NCBI GenBank assembly: GCA_029959195.1
Contig: CP114123.1
Coordinates: forward strand, 1,736,001 to 1,800,000
Reading direction: 5' to 3'
Origin: Dictyophora rubrovolvata
Taxonomy: Eukaryota; Basidiomycota; Agaricomycetes; Phallales; Phallaceae
DNA length: 64,000 nucleotides
This document shows positions 21,858 through 33,430 of this stretch, piece after piece (positions within the stretch are counted from its first letter, which is position 1; each line of letters starts with the position of its first letter). A program made the position numbers and the translations under genes. The notes beneath the pieces were generated by a model. The model saw only the letters and a list, made by a program, of their open reading frames with translations. It did no database searches and had not been told where the DNA came from.

Positions 21858-23241
21858 TGTCAGGGTACGCTAGCATTGTCCCCTTATTTTCCTCCGTTTA
21901 TCTTTGGTTCTGGTTTATTTTATTTATTTCCATATTTCCCGTATTTTATCCCATCTCTTGCTTTCCCTTTTCCTTCCGTATTCCCTTCTTTCCTGTTAAG
22001 TACCGATTCTCGGGTATTGGCGACGAATGTATAAACGTTAATAATTGTTTTTAATGATAATACAAATGTCACCGTAATGTCGTAGAGTGCGGTCTCAACC
22101 TGAGTGGGTTGTACCACGACAGTCCCCTGGATGTTGACTCTACTTATCTTGACGTTGTTCGGGATCTTCGAGTCATCGGAGAATATCGTTGAGCCGAAGC
22201 TCTAAGAAGTCTAAAACGATCTAGAAGAATAGATCATCGACTAGAAAGCAGAAGAACAAGAGATGGAAGAAGTAGTGAATCCAACGCTGGAACGGCATTG
22301 TTGCTACGGACGGTTTTGTCAGGGTACGCTAGCGTTGTCCCCTTATTTTTCTATATTTATCTTCGGTTCTGGTCTATTTTATTTATTTCCATATTTCTCG
22401 TATTCTATCCCATCTCTTTCATTTCCCTCTCCTTCCATATTTCCATTTTTCCTCCAACGGGCGCTGAGTGCCCATTCTCATCAGAGCCATGGCCTAGGCC
22501 CTGGCTAAAGGTTCGGGACTGGCGCGTATCCGTGCCCAGTCCATGAACCGAAGGCCGCGTGTGGCCTTCGCCGTTTTTCATAGTATATAGTTAGTAGCCC
22601 TAGAGGAGGGATCCCTAAGTTTGTTCTCTTAGGATCCCCTCCCTCTTGTCAAGATCTGAAAACGTTCGAGTTCGAGAATACGATAATTCGGAGAACGAGG
22701 AACCTGGCTTCAACTTATATGTTGTGCCCGTTCCAAAGGCCTGATAATTGTTCCTCAATTTAGATCGTGACGAACGTACACTCACGAATACAGAGTTCGA
22801 ATGAAACGAGGCCTTTGACGACGAAGTCGTCAAAGACGAGTGAAACAAGAATTCGTGTAGAACGAAGGTTCGAGAATAAAGACAGTTTATAGACAAAAGA
22901 AGTCTTAATTGAAAAAGATATTTAATCGAATCAAAGTTCGATTTCAAGATGACCATAACTACATATTTACAAGGCGTTTAAATACTAGTTAAGTCGTGCA
23001 GGGTCAAGAACAAAGAAAGTACAGAAATAGAATAGTACTTAACAGTTCTCGACTACAACGTGTTTTTGTTAGAAAGAGATAGAACGAGATAGAAATGTTC
23101 TATATATATCATGGGAACTTTACCAATCAAAGTAAATATAGAAAACGGTCGTCACAGTAAAGTTCGGTCGTAAATTGTATATCGGTAAAACGAGTGTCAT
23201 GAGAAAATCAGCTCATGACACCTCTAGTCTGAGAGAGTAGC
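21858..23241 (+). repeat. Right LTR of G1 (partial), R1 fragment and a second L1 LTR
   Basis: An L1 LTR start (21858-21993) is cut by an R1 fragment (21994-22316). A new L1 LTR begins at 22317 and is itself interrupted by the R2 solo LTR at 22647-23220. The L1 end is incomplete at 23241, where an inverted L1 copy abuts it. The arrangement suggests recombination between L1 copies after insertion. Confidence 0.7.
22647..23220 (+). mobile_element. Solo R2 LTR with CCTCT target duplication
   Basis: The copy starts TGTCAAGATC and ends CTCATGACA. CCTCT occurs at 22642-22646 and 23221-23225. It is inserted in an L1 LTR and is closely similar to the copy at 4759-5352. Confidence 0.9.
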
Positions 23242-23866
23242 TGTCAGGGCTACTCTCTCAGACTAGAGGGAGGGGATCCTAAGCAAAATATATTCTAGGA
23301 ATAATACTAACTCACCTAGAGGGAGGGGATCCTAAGAGAACAAACTTAGGGATCCCTCCTCTAGGGCTACTAACTATATACTATGAAAAACGGCGAAGGC
23401 CACACGCGGCCTTCGGTTCATGGACTGGGCACGGATACGCGCCAGTCCCGAACCTTTAGCCAGGGCCTAGGCCATGGCTCTGATGAGAACGGGCACTCAG
23501 CGCCCGTTGGAGGAAAAATGGGAATACGGAAGGAGAGGGAAATGCAAGAGATGGGATAGAATACAAGAAATATGGAAATAAATAAAATAGACCAGAACCG
23601 AAGATAAATGTAGAAAAATAAGGGGACGACACTAGCGTACCCTGACAGCGGATATGCACCGGTCCCGGGCTTTTAGCTGGGGCCTAGGCCATGGCTCTGA
23701 TGGGAATGGGCACTCAGCACCTGTTGAAGGGAAAAATGGAAATATGGAAGGAAAGGGGAAGACAAGGAGGTGGGATAAAATACGAGAAATGTGGAAATAA
23801 ATAAAATAGATAGGAACCGAAAATAAACGGAAGAAACGAAAGGGACGGCATTAGTGTACCCTGACA
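23242..23866 (-). repeat. Inverted L1 LTR plus a second inverted partial L1 copy
   Basis: 23242-23647 is a complete inverted L1 LTR. 23648-23866 is a more diverged partial copy in the same orientation, ending GTACCCTGACA. Head-to-head L1 copies meet at 23241-23242 and form a near-palindrome. Confidence 0.75.
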
Positions 23867-24560
23867 TTGCCCTCACTCCAGAAAACAAACAACATGGAAT
23901 GAAGTCAAAAACTTCTGAAACAGAAATGAGGAATGGAGAGAACCTACCCTAGGGAGCATCCTAGCATGCACTGCCCCACTAATCCAGACAACCACACACG
24001 CAAACAAATCAATCCTCTGGCTATACACAATACTCCTATCCGAAACCACTTTTTTCATATGGAAACTAAGGTGTGAATGGAAAATTAGAGACCAAGGAGA
24101 CCCAACAAAACAACCCCATCACCACGAGATCGAAGTATAGTGGGAGAAACTACTATACCAGAAGATAAAGACTGATTTCCTCTCAACTAACCCGAGATTT
24201 GGCCAGAAAGCCATTTCGGAAACTGAAGTGATTGAGACTTGGAAACATGTCTTGACAACAGCTCAGATCCAAGAATACTTGGATCCGACTGTGCAGCTGG
24301 GGTTTTAGTGGGTAGTCTGACACGGCGACTCTGTGACCAATGGTCACGAAATCACTGTGACATCAGGAGCCCTACACTATTGGTGTCCTAAAGACGCCAA
24401 TGTGCATAAACACATTTCCCCTTGGGGCCACCCTGTCTCCAAATAAACATCACATTAAAGTAGGTTGAGATCCCTATGAAACCCCTGATGAGGCAGAAAG
24501 TGCTCTGAGTGAGTACCACCCCTGCCTATCCAAACATCCTTCCAAAAAAAAAAAAAAAAA
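23867..24560 (+). mobile_element. 5'-truncated LINE, 3' end with poly(A) tail
   Basis: The stretch ends in a run of 18 A residues at about 24543-24560. Upstream, in one frame, are TTFFIWKLRCEWKIRDQGDP, then LSTNPRFGQKAI and ETWKHVLTTAQIQ. This matches the order IWKLR(N/C)E, RFG(K/Q)KA, TW in the extreme C-terminal part of fungal non-LTR reverse transcriptase ORFs. The frame closes near 24308 and a 3' UTR follows. Only the last part of the element is present, as expected for an incomplete target-primed insertion. No target duplication is visible. Confidence 0.65.
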
Positions 24561-25540
24561 AAGATTCTAACAAAACACGATGTAGACAAGAACTATTAAG
24601 TACTATTTGTTATGTACGGTGGCCCGAGGCTATTCCAGATAGTTCTGAAGAAGTCCGGACCGCTGGGTCTGATGGGAGACAGAGTACTAAAGTACGGGGT
24701 GAGGGACTTGGCTTCAACTTATATGTTGCGCCCACTCGCCCAGCTTACGATATCCCTCGATTTCGGAGTATGAGGAAGTACGCAAGTATGCACTAATATG
24801 ACAATGCATGATGACGGTGTACAAGTCCACATCGTCTTTGACGATGTGAACGACAAGTACAAGTTGACTCAAACGTTAAGTCTGAGCCAACTATGCAATA
24901 TGGATTAAGAGTACGAGGTGAACTAGAGATGAGAGAATAACTGATTAAACTGATTATATTCAGACTGAGGATCCACAGCTGGGGAGCTGGGGTTTAAATA
25001 CAGGAAGGAGCGGAACTACAGAAATGGGGATAACAACAAATAAGGAAAGGTGGAACCTGACTAGTGCGAGCCAAGACGATGATAATATAATCTAGGTACC
25101 TTGTTACTAAGTGCACGGGACAGAATCCCCCATAAGGAAATTCTGTGATACGGGGTATGGACAAGAACGTGGAGTGTGGAGTTGGGGGAGTGGGATGGAA
25201 TAGAGTACGGAGTTCAGATATGTCCGGATTTGGACTACAGGGCACGCGGGGTGTGACACTATTCTATTTTTGTATTTTCTTTGTTCTTGACCCTGGACGA
25301 TTTAACTAGTATTTAAACTTACTGTAAATACGTAGTTAAAGTTGACTTGAAATCGAACTTTGATTCGATTCAATATTATCTTTGTTAAATTCTTATTTGT
25401 GTTACAAATCATTTCTATCTCGAACTCCCGTTTTCTCGAAATCTCCGTTCTCCTTGTCTTTGATGACTCTGTTGTCAAAGGCCTCACTTCTCTTCAATTT
25501 CTGTCTTTGTGAGTGTACATTTGTATAACAATTCTGCTTC
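24561..25540 (-). mobile_element. Diverged R2 LTR, inverted, split by an R3 LTR
   Basis: 24561-24607 and 25259-25540 match the minus strand of R2, for example TTTGTTCTTGACCCTG at 25280-25295. The two pieces flank the R3 solo LTR. The left end is cut at the LINE poly(A) tail. Confidence 0.6.
24608..25258 (+). mobile_element. Solo R3 LTR with CTATT target duplication
   Basis: A 651-bp repeat starts TGTTATGTACGG and ends GGTGTGACA. CTATT stands at 24603-24607 and 25259-25263. It lies within the R2 copy. The fragment at 1-189 is another, inverted copy. Confidence 0.9.
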
Positions 25541-26781
25541 TATAGCAGATGCATATCCTATGGACTTAGACATAAGTCCATTATACTACAACATGCAACT
25601 TAGCACATGCACTATGTAGCATGATTATGTAATAGTATGTAGGCGCTGGTAGCCTTTCTTACCATTTACCTGTGAATATACAGTTTTCCACTGTTACCTT
25701 GTGAACCTGTAAGAGCTGGGCTACACTATCTGTAATGAAACATTACACGCTTTGAGATGGGAGTAGGAGTTGCAACGATGCGACAATTGGATTCCCTTCT
25801 AGAACAATCCTAAAGAAATCCGATGTCGCAAGAAAAACACAATGGACGCTTGGCCGGACGCTAACCCTGATGATAGTTGACTGATTTCTTTTCTGATATG
25901 ATAGCAGTTGCGATGTGCTTACAAACGACGGCTTACTAAAGTAGCTTACAAAGAATTCTGGTCCGGCGCTCAAACAAGCCAATCACGAGTGGCAAAACCA
26001 GTACTGACTTTGCACAAAGTGGCAGGATCTTTGACGGATAGTGCACTGATTAATTTGCCAACCTGTTCCCGGCGCCATGACCATTAGTCTGGCACAACAC
26101 AGCATATACGTACATATGTATACATGTATGTATAGTACACGCCTATCATCACCTTCGAAGATATCTTCTTCACACGTAACATTTAGTTCACATTGCACAT
26201 ACACACACCCCAACCCAATACAATTTCCCACAGCAAGACATGCTATGCAGCCAGTGCACCAAAATCAGGTTCCTCCACGGCGCATCACCTGTTAAATGTA
26301 ATTCATTGCCACAATGTACTATGAAACCACCCATATGAAAGCGGCTGATGCTCAGTATCCCACCGACACAGCATTACACCGCATTCATACCGCCGACTAC
26401 GACAAACCAATTGAAACTCCCACAAAGCAATCACGTCACCATTGAACCATGGGCCCACTCAAACGGCATGTAATGTGTCGTTGACTAACAAAATTAAGTC
26501 CAAAGCGAGATGGATATCCCAAGATTAAGATAGTTGCCATTACTTCTGAAACGAATAACAATAAATTAAATTCCATACCCCGGACAGCGGCCATCCAGAA
26601 CTAATCACATCTGCCACGTTCCAAACATACGCCATGCCATATATGCGCATTCTTTCTCTCACTTTAGAATATAAAAACCCCTCACCTCGACGGGACCCTT
26701 TCCCTAGCTTCTTTGCTTCTCAGTTCACCACCCCCCAAACTCTAACATGCTCAGCTGACACTTGTTATTTGACCTCATTCG
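25541..26781. other. Intergenic stretch, 3' side of ALG11
   Basis: Only short frames without recognisable motifs. A small hairpin (GGACTTA...TAAGTCC) lies near 25562-25580. I see no RNA gene or repeat shared with the rest of the window. Confidence 0.4.
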
Positions 26782-29334
26782 TCATCCACCCCACTTCCAT
26801 CCCCCCTCCCACCCCTTTATAAACTCTTCCTCCGAAAATACTTCGACCGCCCGACGTCTCGCTCGTGTTCTGATAGCCAAATCTTCGTCCACGCCGAGCG
26901 ACAACGCTTCATGCATAGCCGACGCGAACAGTTCGGGTGTTTTAGCGTGGTAACCTGAGATAGAAAATGGGGAAGTGAGATGAGCGGGTGAATGGGTTTG
27001 TGGGTGACAAAGGGAGAAGGGAGGTAAAGGCTGAAAGGAGATGATGGAGAGGGAGAGAGAATGTAGAGAGAGTCGGGGGGGCGGCAAGTTGTTGACTATT
27101 AGGATATCCTTATCAAATATACATCATAACCCAATGATCTCGCCTCCGCAGCATGAAACGAAACGATGACGAGATAACATGAAAGAACAAAAACGCACCG
27201 GTAATGCCTCCTTCATGGAGTGCAACGATATCATATAGAGGCCCACCAGAGGCATGAACAATGGGTATCAAACCGGCCGCCTATTAGAGGAAGGAAGGGT
27301 GCAGTGCAAAAAGTGTGAGGGTGAAGGAACAGCGAGCTCAGCAAAAGGACAACGCCTCGAATAAACGCGAACGTACCATAAACTCAACAATATTAATCCC
27401 AAAATGTTCATCCACCATGGTACTAATCCCAATACTCGCTTCACTAAGCATATTCAATAGTTCATCGTATGGTACGTTCACTTCGAAATCTACGTTCTCC
27501 TACAGAAGCATGAATCAAGAACGGAAAAATAATGGTAGGAAGGATTCTCTTACAGAAACACCATGCACGCTGGATAGTGCCTTTAGCGCATCAACACGAG
27601 CAGCATCTTCCTCATTGCGACTACTTCCCATTAAAATGAGCTTGACATCTATATACCCGGTTTTATTCAAGGAAAAAGACAGGCGACTAATCGTTCTCAC
27701 GAACCTTGGCGATACTCAGGATGCTGTTTCAACAACTCGACAAAAGCCTCAATCTGGGCAATATGATCCTTTTCGGGTCTAGAAATTAGGTAACAATAAA
27801 CGCTAGGTATAAGCCCAAACCTAAGTATAACTTACCGAAACTGCGCCAAACTAACAATAATCCGCCTTCGACCTCCAAGCGGAAAAGAAGTTAATCGTTT
27901 CGTATCGCAAGGCGGATACACAATCTTTGTTTCAATTCCAATTTTAGAAGATTGCTCCGATAACTGCGGCGACGGAACTCGACCCCATACACCCCAAAAG
28001 AAAACTCTTGAAGCAAACCACCACAGCCATCCGAACCACCGTGGGCGCGAGTGCGACATTTTATTTGCATCGTTCTCTTTAGGACTATCTTGAACAAGAG
28101 CAATGACTTCATCGACGTGGGCTTTGGTCCAACTCGAATTGACCATTAAAAATGAGGCGTTGAGAAGCGAGAGGGCGTAAAGGTGCATCAAGATGGTATA
28201 ATATCTGACATAAATTTAAGGATATTTGTGTCACGCTTGACCCGTGAAACCAAGCTCACTCACATTATTTTCGCTTTTCTCTTCCATTTTTTAAATAGTG
28301 AATCATTTTGTTGGTTTCCCGGACCTCTTCGTCTTAGTTGATCAAAACTCGTAATCCCAATCCTGTTGACCATGGCACTACTTATAGTTGGGTAGTGCAC
28401 GTATGCGCCAACAGGAATTTGACAGAAAAGCCGAACGGGGTAAAATGTGAATGCGTAACCCATTGTATCTACAAAAAGTAAGAAAAGTAATAAAAACAAT
28501 GAAGATGAGTTCAATGATCTCACCAACAAATAAGTCAGGGATGAATTCTTTTACGGCTTCCAGGACTAAATATATAGATCCTAGACTCTGTCCGATGAGA
28601 GTAAAACGAGGCCAGGTGGAATCTTCGACCATGTATCGTGATTTGAGGAATATAAAATGAAGGGTTTGAGGTTTGAGGGATATTGAGAAACGAGACTAGC
28701 GAAAAAAAAAATGAGCGAAACTAACGATATTGTGAAATTAGGCTGATGGGCGCGCCTGGACTTTGTCAATAATATCTTGTTTAGTGACTCCTTTATCGCC
28801 TGAATAAATGACACATATGATATTTGGATGTGTGCGTTGGGTGTGTGATACGGCTGTCCAAAGGACACGTTCACCTCCTCCGCCTGCATTGCTAAATGAA
28901 TTGTACGTGGCATGTTATGATTGGCGAGTTTTTGAGAGCGGGTTAGGTTGAAGAGAGTGAAAGACCATCATGATAAATGGATATCCCGGAACAAAGTAGA
29001 TGGAAAGGGCAGAGCGGGAAATGGTAAGCAGGGTTAAGAAAAACTATGAGGAACGACATACCAATACGGATGGAAGAATCCTACGAAATGTAACGGAGGG
29101 TCCCCTAGATATAGTATCTTTGAATTCAGCTTTAAACCCTTCTATGGGCATCAATATCTCTGAAATCCTTTCCCACTCACCAGCAGCACTGTTCAACCCC
29201 AACTCCTCCCGAATTTGTCGTCTCTTCGCTTCGGAGTTTCTTTTCAACTTCGTCCGTACATAATTGACCAGAAAAATTTGGATAATATATAAGAAAACTA
29301 GGAATGGAAAAAAAAGAATGGGTAATAAAACCAT
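26782..29334 (-). CDS. ALG11: ALG11 alpha-1,2-mannosyltransferase (multi-exon)
   Basis: ALG11 adds the fourth and fifth mannoses from GDP-mannose to the dolichol-linked Man3GlcNAc2 on the cytosolic face of the ER, in N-glycan precursor assembly. The first exon (29334-29181) encodes an N-terminal membrane anchor, [20 protein letters not shown]. The next encodes VGFFHPYC and a glycine-rich loop [14 protein letters not shown], a hallmark of the family. Then follow [48 protein letters not shown] and [11 protein letters not shown]4 features near the C-terminus are SLAQFRPEKDH, an EX7E motif in [12 protein letters not shown], and [12 protein letters not shown]. About eight introns interrupt it, and the phases of the first three exons agree. 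The start is the first ATG before the anchor and the stop is at 26782-26784. Exon borders around 28700-28760 are uncertain. Confidence 0.93.
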
Positions 29335-30031
29335 CAAGACACTGCTGGGGCGCTGCCAGAATACGTGGAGGTCGTGACAGCGTTACGTCACGTTACGCCG
29401 CGTCACATCTTGTTTACAACTCTGCCAGCGACGATCAGCGATATCCACGCTTTGCTGGTTAGTCTACTGCCTTTGTTCGCTCAAGAACATCTCTTTTATC
29501 ATTTGGTCTCAATATCTCACAGATCGACTAGATCGCGAATGAATTGAAGCGAATGAACGCGACATCATTAGTGACCGAGCGAATTTTTAAGGTGTCCCGC
29601 ACAGCGGCACAGGTCCCAGACAGATTGATCTAGATGCGACATACGGTCATGTGCACGAAATACACATACACGACGCCCAAGTCTTGACATGAAATCAACA
29701 AGGCCGTGTTGTTTTTCCTCCTTTGGACGCTCTTAATCAGGCAGATTTAAGTATAGTGCTGTTACTTATGGAACATCGTGGGTTTATGCATGCGCATATG
29801 TACGCAACCTTCTAATTTCCCAGAGCTATCAACTTACTTAATAAATGCTAAGCATTTAAAGCGTTTCTCGATCTTCACTTCCATTATCATCTCACAACTT
29901 TCCCCGTCTTTCTCTTCGTCTTCTTGTGTTTACGTTTAGAGTTTTATTATCCAACTTCTAAAGTTATTAAGGATTCAAACAGTCGTGACGTAATTCCGGG
30001 AATCTCGATCGCGACAAGCGTAATAAAGACG
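29335..30031. promoter_or_regulatory. Divergent intergenic region between ALG11 and STM1
   Basis: The two genes face away from each other with about 700 bp between their start codons, so both promoters must lie here. Pyrimidine-rich stretches near 29880-29930 precede STM1, as is common upstream of fungal genes. No specific binding site is identified. Confidence 0.4.
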
Positions 30032-30900
30032 ATGCGGTTAGTTCCAGCCGTGAGCGAGACCACGAGTCATAGAATCACTCAGACGATGACTCAGAGTGGT
30101 TATACAACCGTTCTTGCACAAATAAGTACGTCAAACAACCCCGCCATAAGCCTCGCCACCCATATTCTTACCGCCACCGAAGATGAAGGTACGTTCTATG
30201 TCAACGCCACCCCCCATGCTGTCCTCTCATCTTTTACCAAAGACACAAATCTATTGTCAAACTCTTCGCTCCCCTCCACCTCCACCTCCACCTCGACGTC
30301 ACATGAAGGTCAAGATATGACCCACGCCTCATTCAGTCTTGCTCGAACCATCATAGCAGTGTTCGTGGCAATACGTGTGTTCCCTCTCTTTTTCTCGCTG
30401 TCTCCGTCGTTCCCTGATCTCATCACTTATGCTCAGTCATATTTTCTGCTCTGATTACTCTTCTCCTATGTCTGGGTATGCGAGGGAGAGGAAACGCCAC
30501 CGGAGAGCGTGAACTTCAACCCATGTCCGGAACGTTGGAGACGGCGAGTGCCAGAAGAAGGCAAGGAATCATACAAAACCCATTAGTAGCACCGCCACAA
30601 CCACCATATCACTATCCTCCCCCAGGTACATCAACCTCGCAGTTGACGCAAACCACCCTCAACCCCTTCTCAAACCAATTCTCAATGCCTCAACGAATTA
30701 GAGATAGACGACTGCGTTTTCCAGTGCTCACTAGTGCAATACTCCCAGAATTCGCGTTCCTATTTCATATACCCACACCGACGCCCGCTCACGTTCCCCA
30801 CCCAGCTGGCCCAGTGGCACAGCACAATACACAGCCCCCCATTGACGATTTCCCAAGTTTACCTTTCAACGACATGTCATATTTCCCTTCGCCGGTTTGA
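30032..30900 (+). CDS. STM1: Ser/Thr-rich single-pass membrane protein
   Basis: Two exons (30032-30374 and 30437-30900) separated by a 62-nt GT-AG intron give 268 residues with the frame kept. The N-terminal 110 residues are rich in Ser and Thr, with a run of alternating Ser/Thr near residue 90, suggesting an O-glycosylated exterior part. The membrane helix is ARTIIAVFVAI joined across the intron to LIFSALITLLLCLG, followed by MRGRGN and a tail with NPLVAPPQPPYHYPPP. No clear signal peptide is seen. The architecture matches the other STM genes downstream, but the tail differs. An exon upstream of 30032 cannot be excluded, because the frame stays open to 29924 without another ATG. Function unknown. 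A cell-surface sensor or adhesion role is only a guess. Confidence 0.6.
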
Positions 30901-32170
30901 GATATGGGGGGTGCCACCGATCTTTTGTGATACATATTATAATTAGATGTCATTTAGTTCGGCTGCAAGTCAGGAACGGGCCACGAACTCGGGGAGAAAC
31001 GGACCAAGAAATTCCCAAAGTTTCCTGGTTTTTCTGCATGTCGTCTTTGTTTTTAACAATTGCACTATGTGCATATACCCCGTATTTGTCTTCATCTTGC
31101 TTTCAAATATCTTGCACCAGATTTAAACCCTAATTCAAATTGCAGTGACTGCTTCATCAATTAGTTTTCAATGACTTAATAACATTACATTACGGTACTC
31201 ATCAGCATCAACAAGTCGTGTTCTTTTTTAACTGATTCAATATCACATACTTAAACCAAAGTTTCTCTGCTTAGCTTTGGCTGCGGGAAAGCGATACCAG
31301 TGTTGACGACTCTCCAGTCAGATACGGTGCGGCGCGGTCAGTTGATTTTGGGGGCACTTGGGTCATTGATAAGGCACCTGGCGGGCTTGACTATGACGAC
31401 ACTTGTATTTATTGAACTAAAGAAGAAACGCCACCTCGTATTAGCTCTTGTTTGAAATCATCGAAGGTTCTTGACTAGTGCGGTCATTGATATGGTACCT
31501 GACGGATTAATTGGCGGCCCTTGTGTTAAAAAGAAGCATCTCGTATTAATCCTTGTTAGAAGAGGTTAGAAGTCGTCGAAGCTCTTGACTACATGACTAC
31601 TTCTTGGGCTATTTTAAGCCTAGGTACGGTCTGGTTTACAATACAAACAAGCAGGAAAGGCGGATAGTCCCAGTTTTTTTTTTCACCGTCGGTGTCACCG
31701 CCCATATGTGTAATTCAGGATTGTCAGATAAAAATTAAATGGACACGTATATCCTACTGCGAACCGCTCTTCCCCTTTTGTCCGGACCCGAGTCGGATTC
31801 GATCACATAAATCATTCATATGGTCTGAGGATCTGAAAATGGCGAAAAGTTGAGAGTAGGAAGGTCGGGGCAAAGACGCAGCAAGATGTATGTAGTACGT
31901 GGAGAAAAATGTGATCGCAATGAAGCAGTGCTGTCCCACATCTCACCTCTGGGTAAGCGATCAAAAGCGCCCAAACTACGCTCTGAAGAACCTAGCCTTG
32001 CTTGTACCGAAGTCCGAAACGGATCTCAGATCTCATTGGCGGATATAAACGTTGACAGCCCGGGGTGGCGACATAAATACCCAACCCAATTTTACCTTAA
32101 AAGTCTTCAGAGCTTCAGCCCAGCTTCGATATTAGTCCCTATAGTCTTTCATCGACCGTTTCGAAACTGA
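30901..32170. repeat. Spacer with an imperfect ~115-bp direct repeat
   Basis: The segments at about 31362-31475 and 31482-31595 are imperfect direct repeats. Both begin GTCATTGATA, continue with a GGCACCTG/GGTACCTG block, have CTCGTATTA in the middle, and end near CTCTTGACTA or TTCTTGACTA. No gene is recognised. Part of the spacer (from about 31980) is repeated before STM2' near 38600. Confidence 0.5.
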
Positions 32171-33430
32171 ATGGCCCCATCCTTCCTTCGTAAAAATCCT
32201 ACGATGTCCTCTACGGCTAAACTCATCGACATCGGTACGTGATGTCAGGCCAAAGAAATCTCGAGGATTGATCCATCACAGAAGGAATAAACTCAAGTCC
32301 AGTCACCCTGCATGACCGCCACAGGGTCGAAAATCTCTCTTACACCTCCGAGGCACCGGCATTTAACATCACAGCCTCCTCGCATCCTGTCAATACCAAT
32401 GCAAGTACCCTTGCTCGTTATTCCTCGATTCCCCTTCTTCGATGGGATGCTCACCATGTTGACTGCTAGACGACTTCGACTTCAAACGGCGCGGTGTTTA
32501 CATGCGATGGTGTATGCATCACCATCACCATCGCTCTGGCCCTAGGTAAGAGCCTCAATAATTAAGCAAGATAGTTTCTCTTCGACCAGTGTTTTAAATC
32601 GTGTATCTAATAGTAATATTCTGTACATCCACCGGCCTTTTTCTCATTCTAGGCTTTAAATGCAAGAGAAATTTGAATAGATGGGTTCGGGACAATAGTC
32701 AGCAACGCACCAATTCCCCAGTGACAGCAACTGCAGCAATAAATCTCCACCCCAGAAGGTACATTTCCTTCTTCTCAATCTCCTCTTCTAAAATTGTTCT
32801 AGACCGCGACCATTGGCGGACACATCGACATCTGATGGACTGCCGCCTGCTCCTCCTTATCCCGGAAACTTTACCCTTCCACCATACTCTAACACTGCTA
32901 TCCAAGACGTTGCTGCTAACAACATCGGTCCCGGTGCCAATTCTCAAACAGACGATCAAGTATCCAGTACGCCACCAGTATATACCACCTCAGCAACATC
33001 ATTAAATTCAACCAGCTTTACTGGAGAATTACCCGTCCCTCCTACGCCTTTGATTTCAACTGTTCCACTCCCTCCTGTTGGAACCGAGAGCACTATCAAC
33101 GATGTTATTCATCCTGGTTTTATTCTCCAACACGATCCAAATGATGCCAGATCCAGGATAGATGGACAGTTAACACGAGCGGTCTGTTCGAACCATTCCA
33201 ACGACGGAATTCGGTTCGGGACCGAAGGCAACCCAAATAATTTTAATTTTAATTTTAATCTGGAATCAGTTCAGCCGACGGGAAGCCTGGGACTGATATT
33301 CAAATTGCCACTCACCTCATGTGACGTACACACGGACTTCGGTAATTCAAATCACGGCCTCGAAGACAATTCGTCAGCTTCCCTTATGGAAGGCGGTCCT
33401 TCCCCACGTCAATCTACATCAGGGATTTAG
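32171..33430 (+). pseudogene. STM2: family member with an in-frame stop in exon 2
   Basis: Four exons (32171-32234, 32282-32545, 32614-32758, 32803-33430) fit the STM gene model with consistent phases and 1,101 nt in total. Exon 2 encodes a Ser/Thr-rich exterior, then VFTCDGVC before the helix. Exon 3 gives VIFCTSTGLFLILGFKC and KRNLNRWVRDN. Exon 4 is a Pro-rich tail with APPYPGNFTLPPYSN, GELPVPPTPLISTVPLPPV and PTGSLGLIFKLP, and is longer than in STM3. A TAG at 32467-32469 lies in frame between the exterior part and the CDGVC motif. Splicing it out through nearby GT/AG pairs does not restore the frame. The rest is unusually well preserved, so the gene died recently or the stop is a variant. 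Confidence 0.65.

Larger units (their letters stand above)
1130..21993 (+). mobile_element. G1: Ty3/Gypsy chromovirus, broken and nested
   Basis: This LTR retrotransposon is assembled from an L1-type LTR (1130-1536), a leader, the start of a gag ORF near 1700, gag to reverse transcriptase (7317-9809), RNase H, integrase and chromodomain (19455-21857), then a G-rich polypurine tract and an LTR start at 21858. The order gag-protease-RT-RNase H-integrase-chromodomain is that of Ty3/Gypsy chromoviruses. It is split by E1 (1746-7316) and TRG (9810-19454) and is otherwise decayed in many places. The two LTR starts differ at about six of the first 136 positions, which suggests an old insertion. That the left LTR and right LTR belong to one insertion is inferred from order and orientation. 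Confidence 0.75.

Noticed and set aside
25562-25760. A possible tRNA gene near a small hairpin
   Set aside because: I could not fold a complete cloverleaf with the conserved A and B box sequences.
27315-27782. A 155-aa plus-strand frame
   Set aside because: It overlaps ALG11 exons on the other strand, where the protein motifs are unmistakable.
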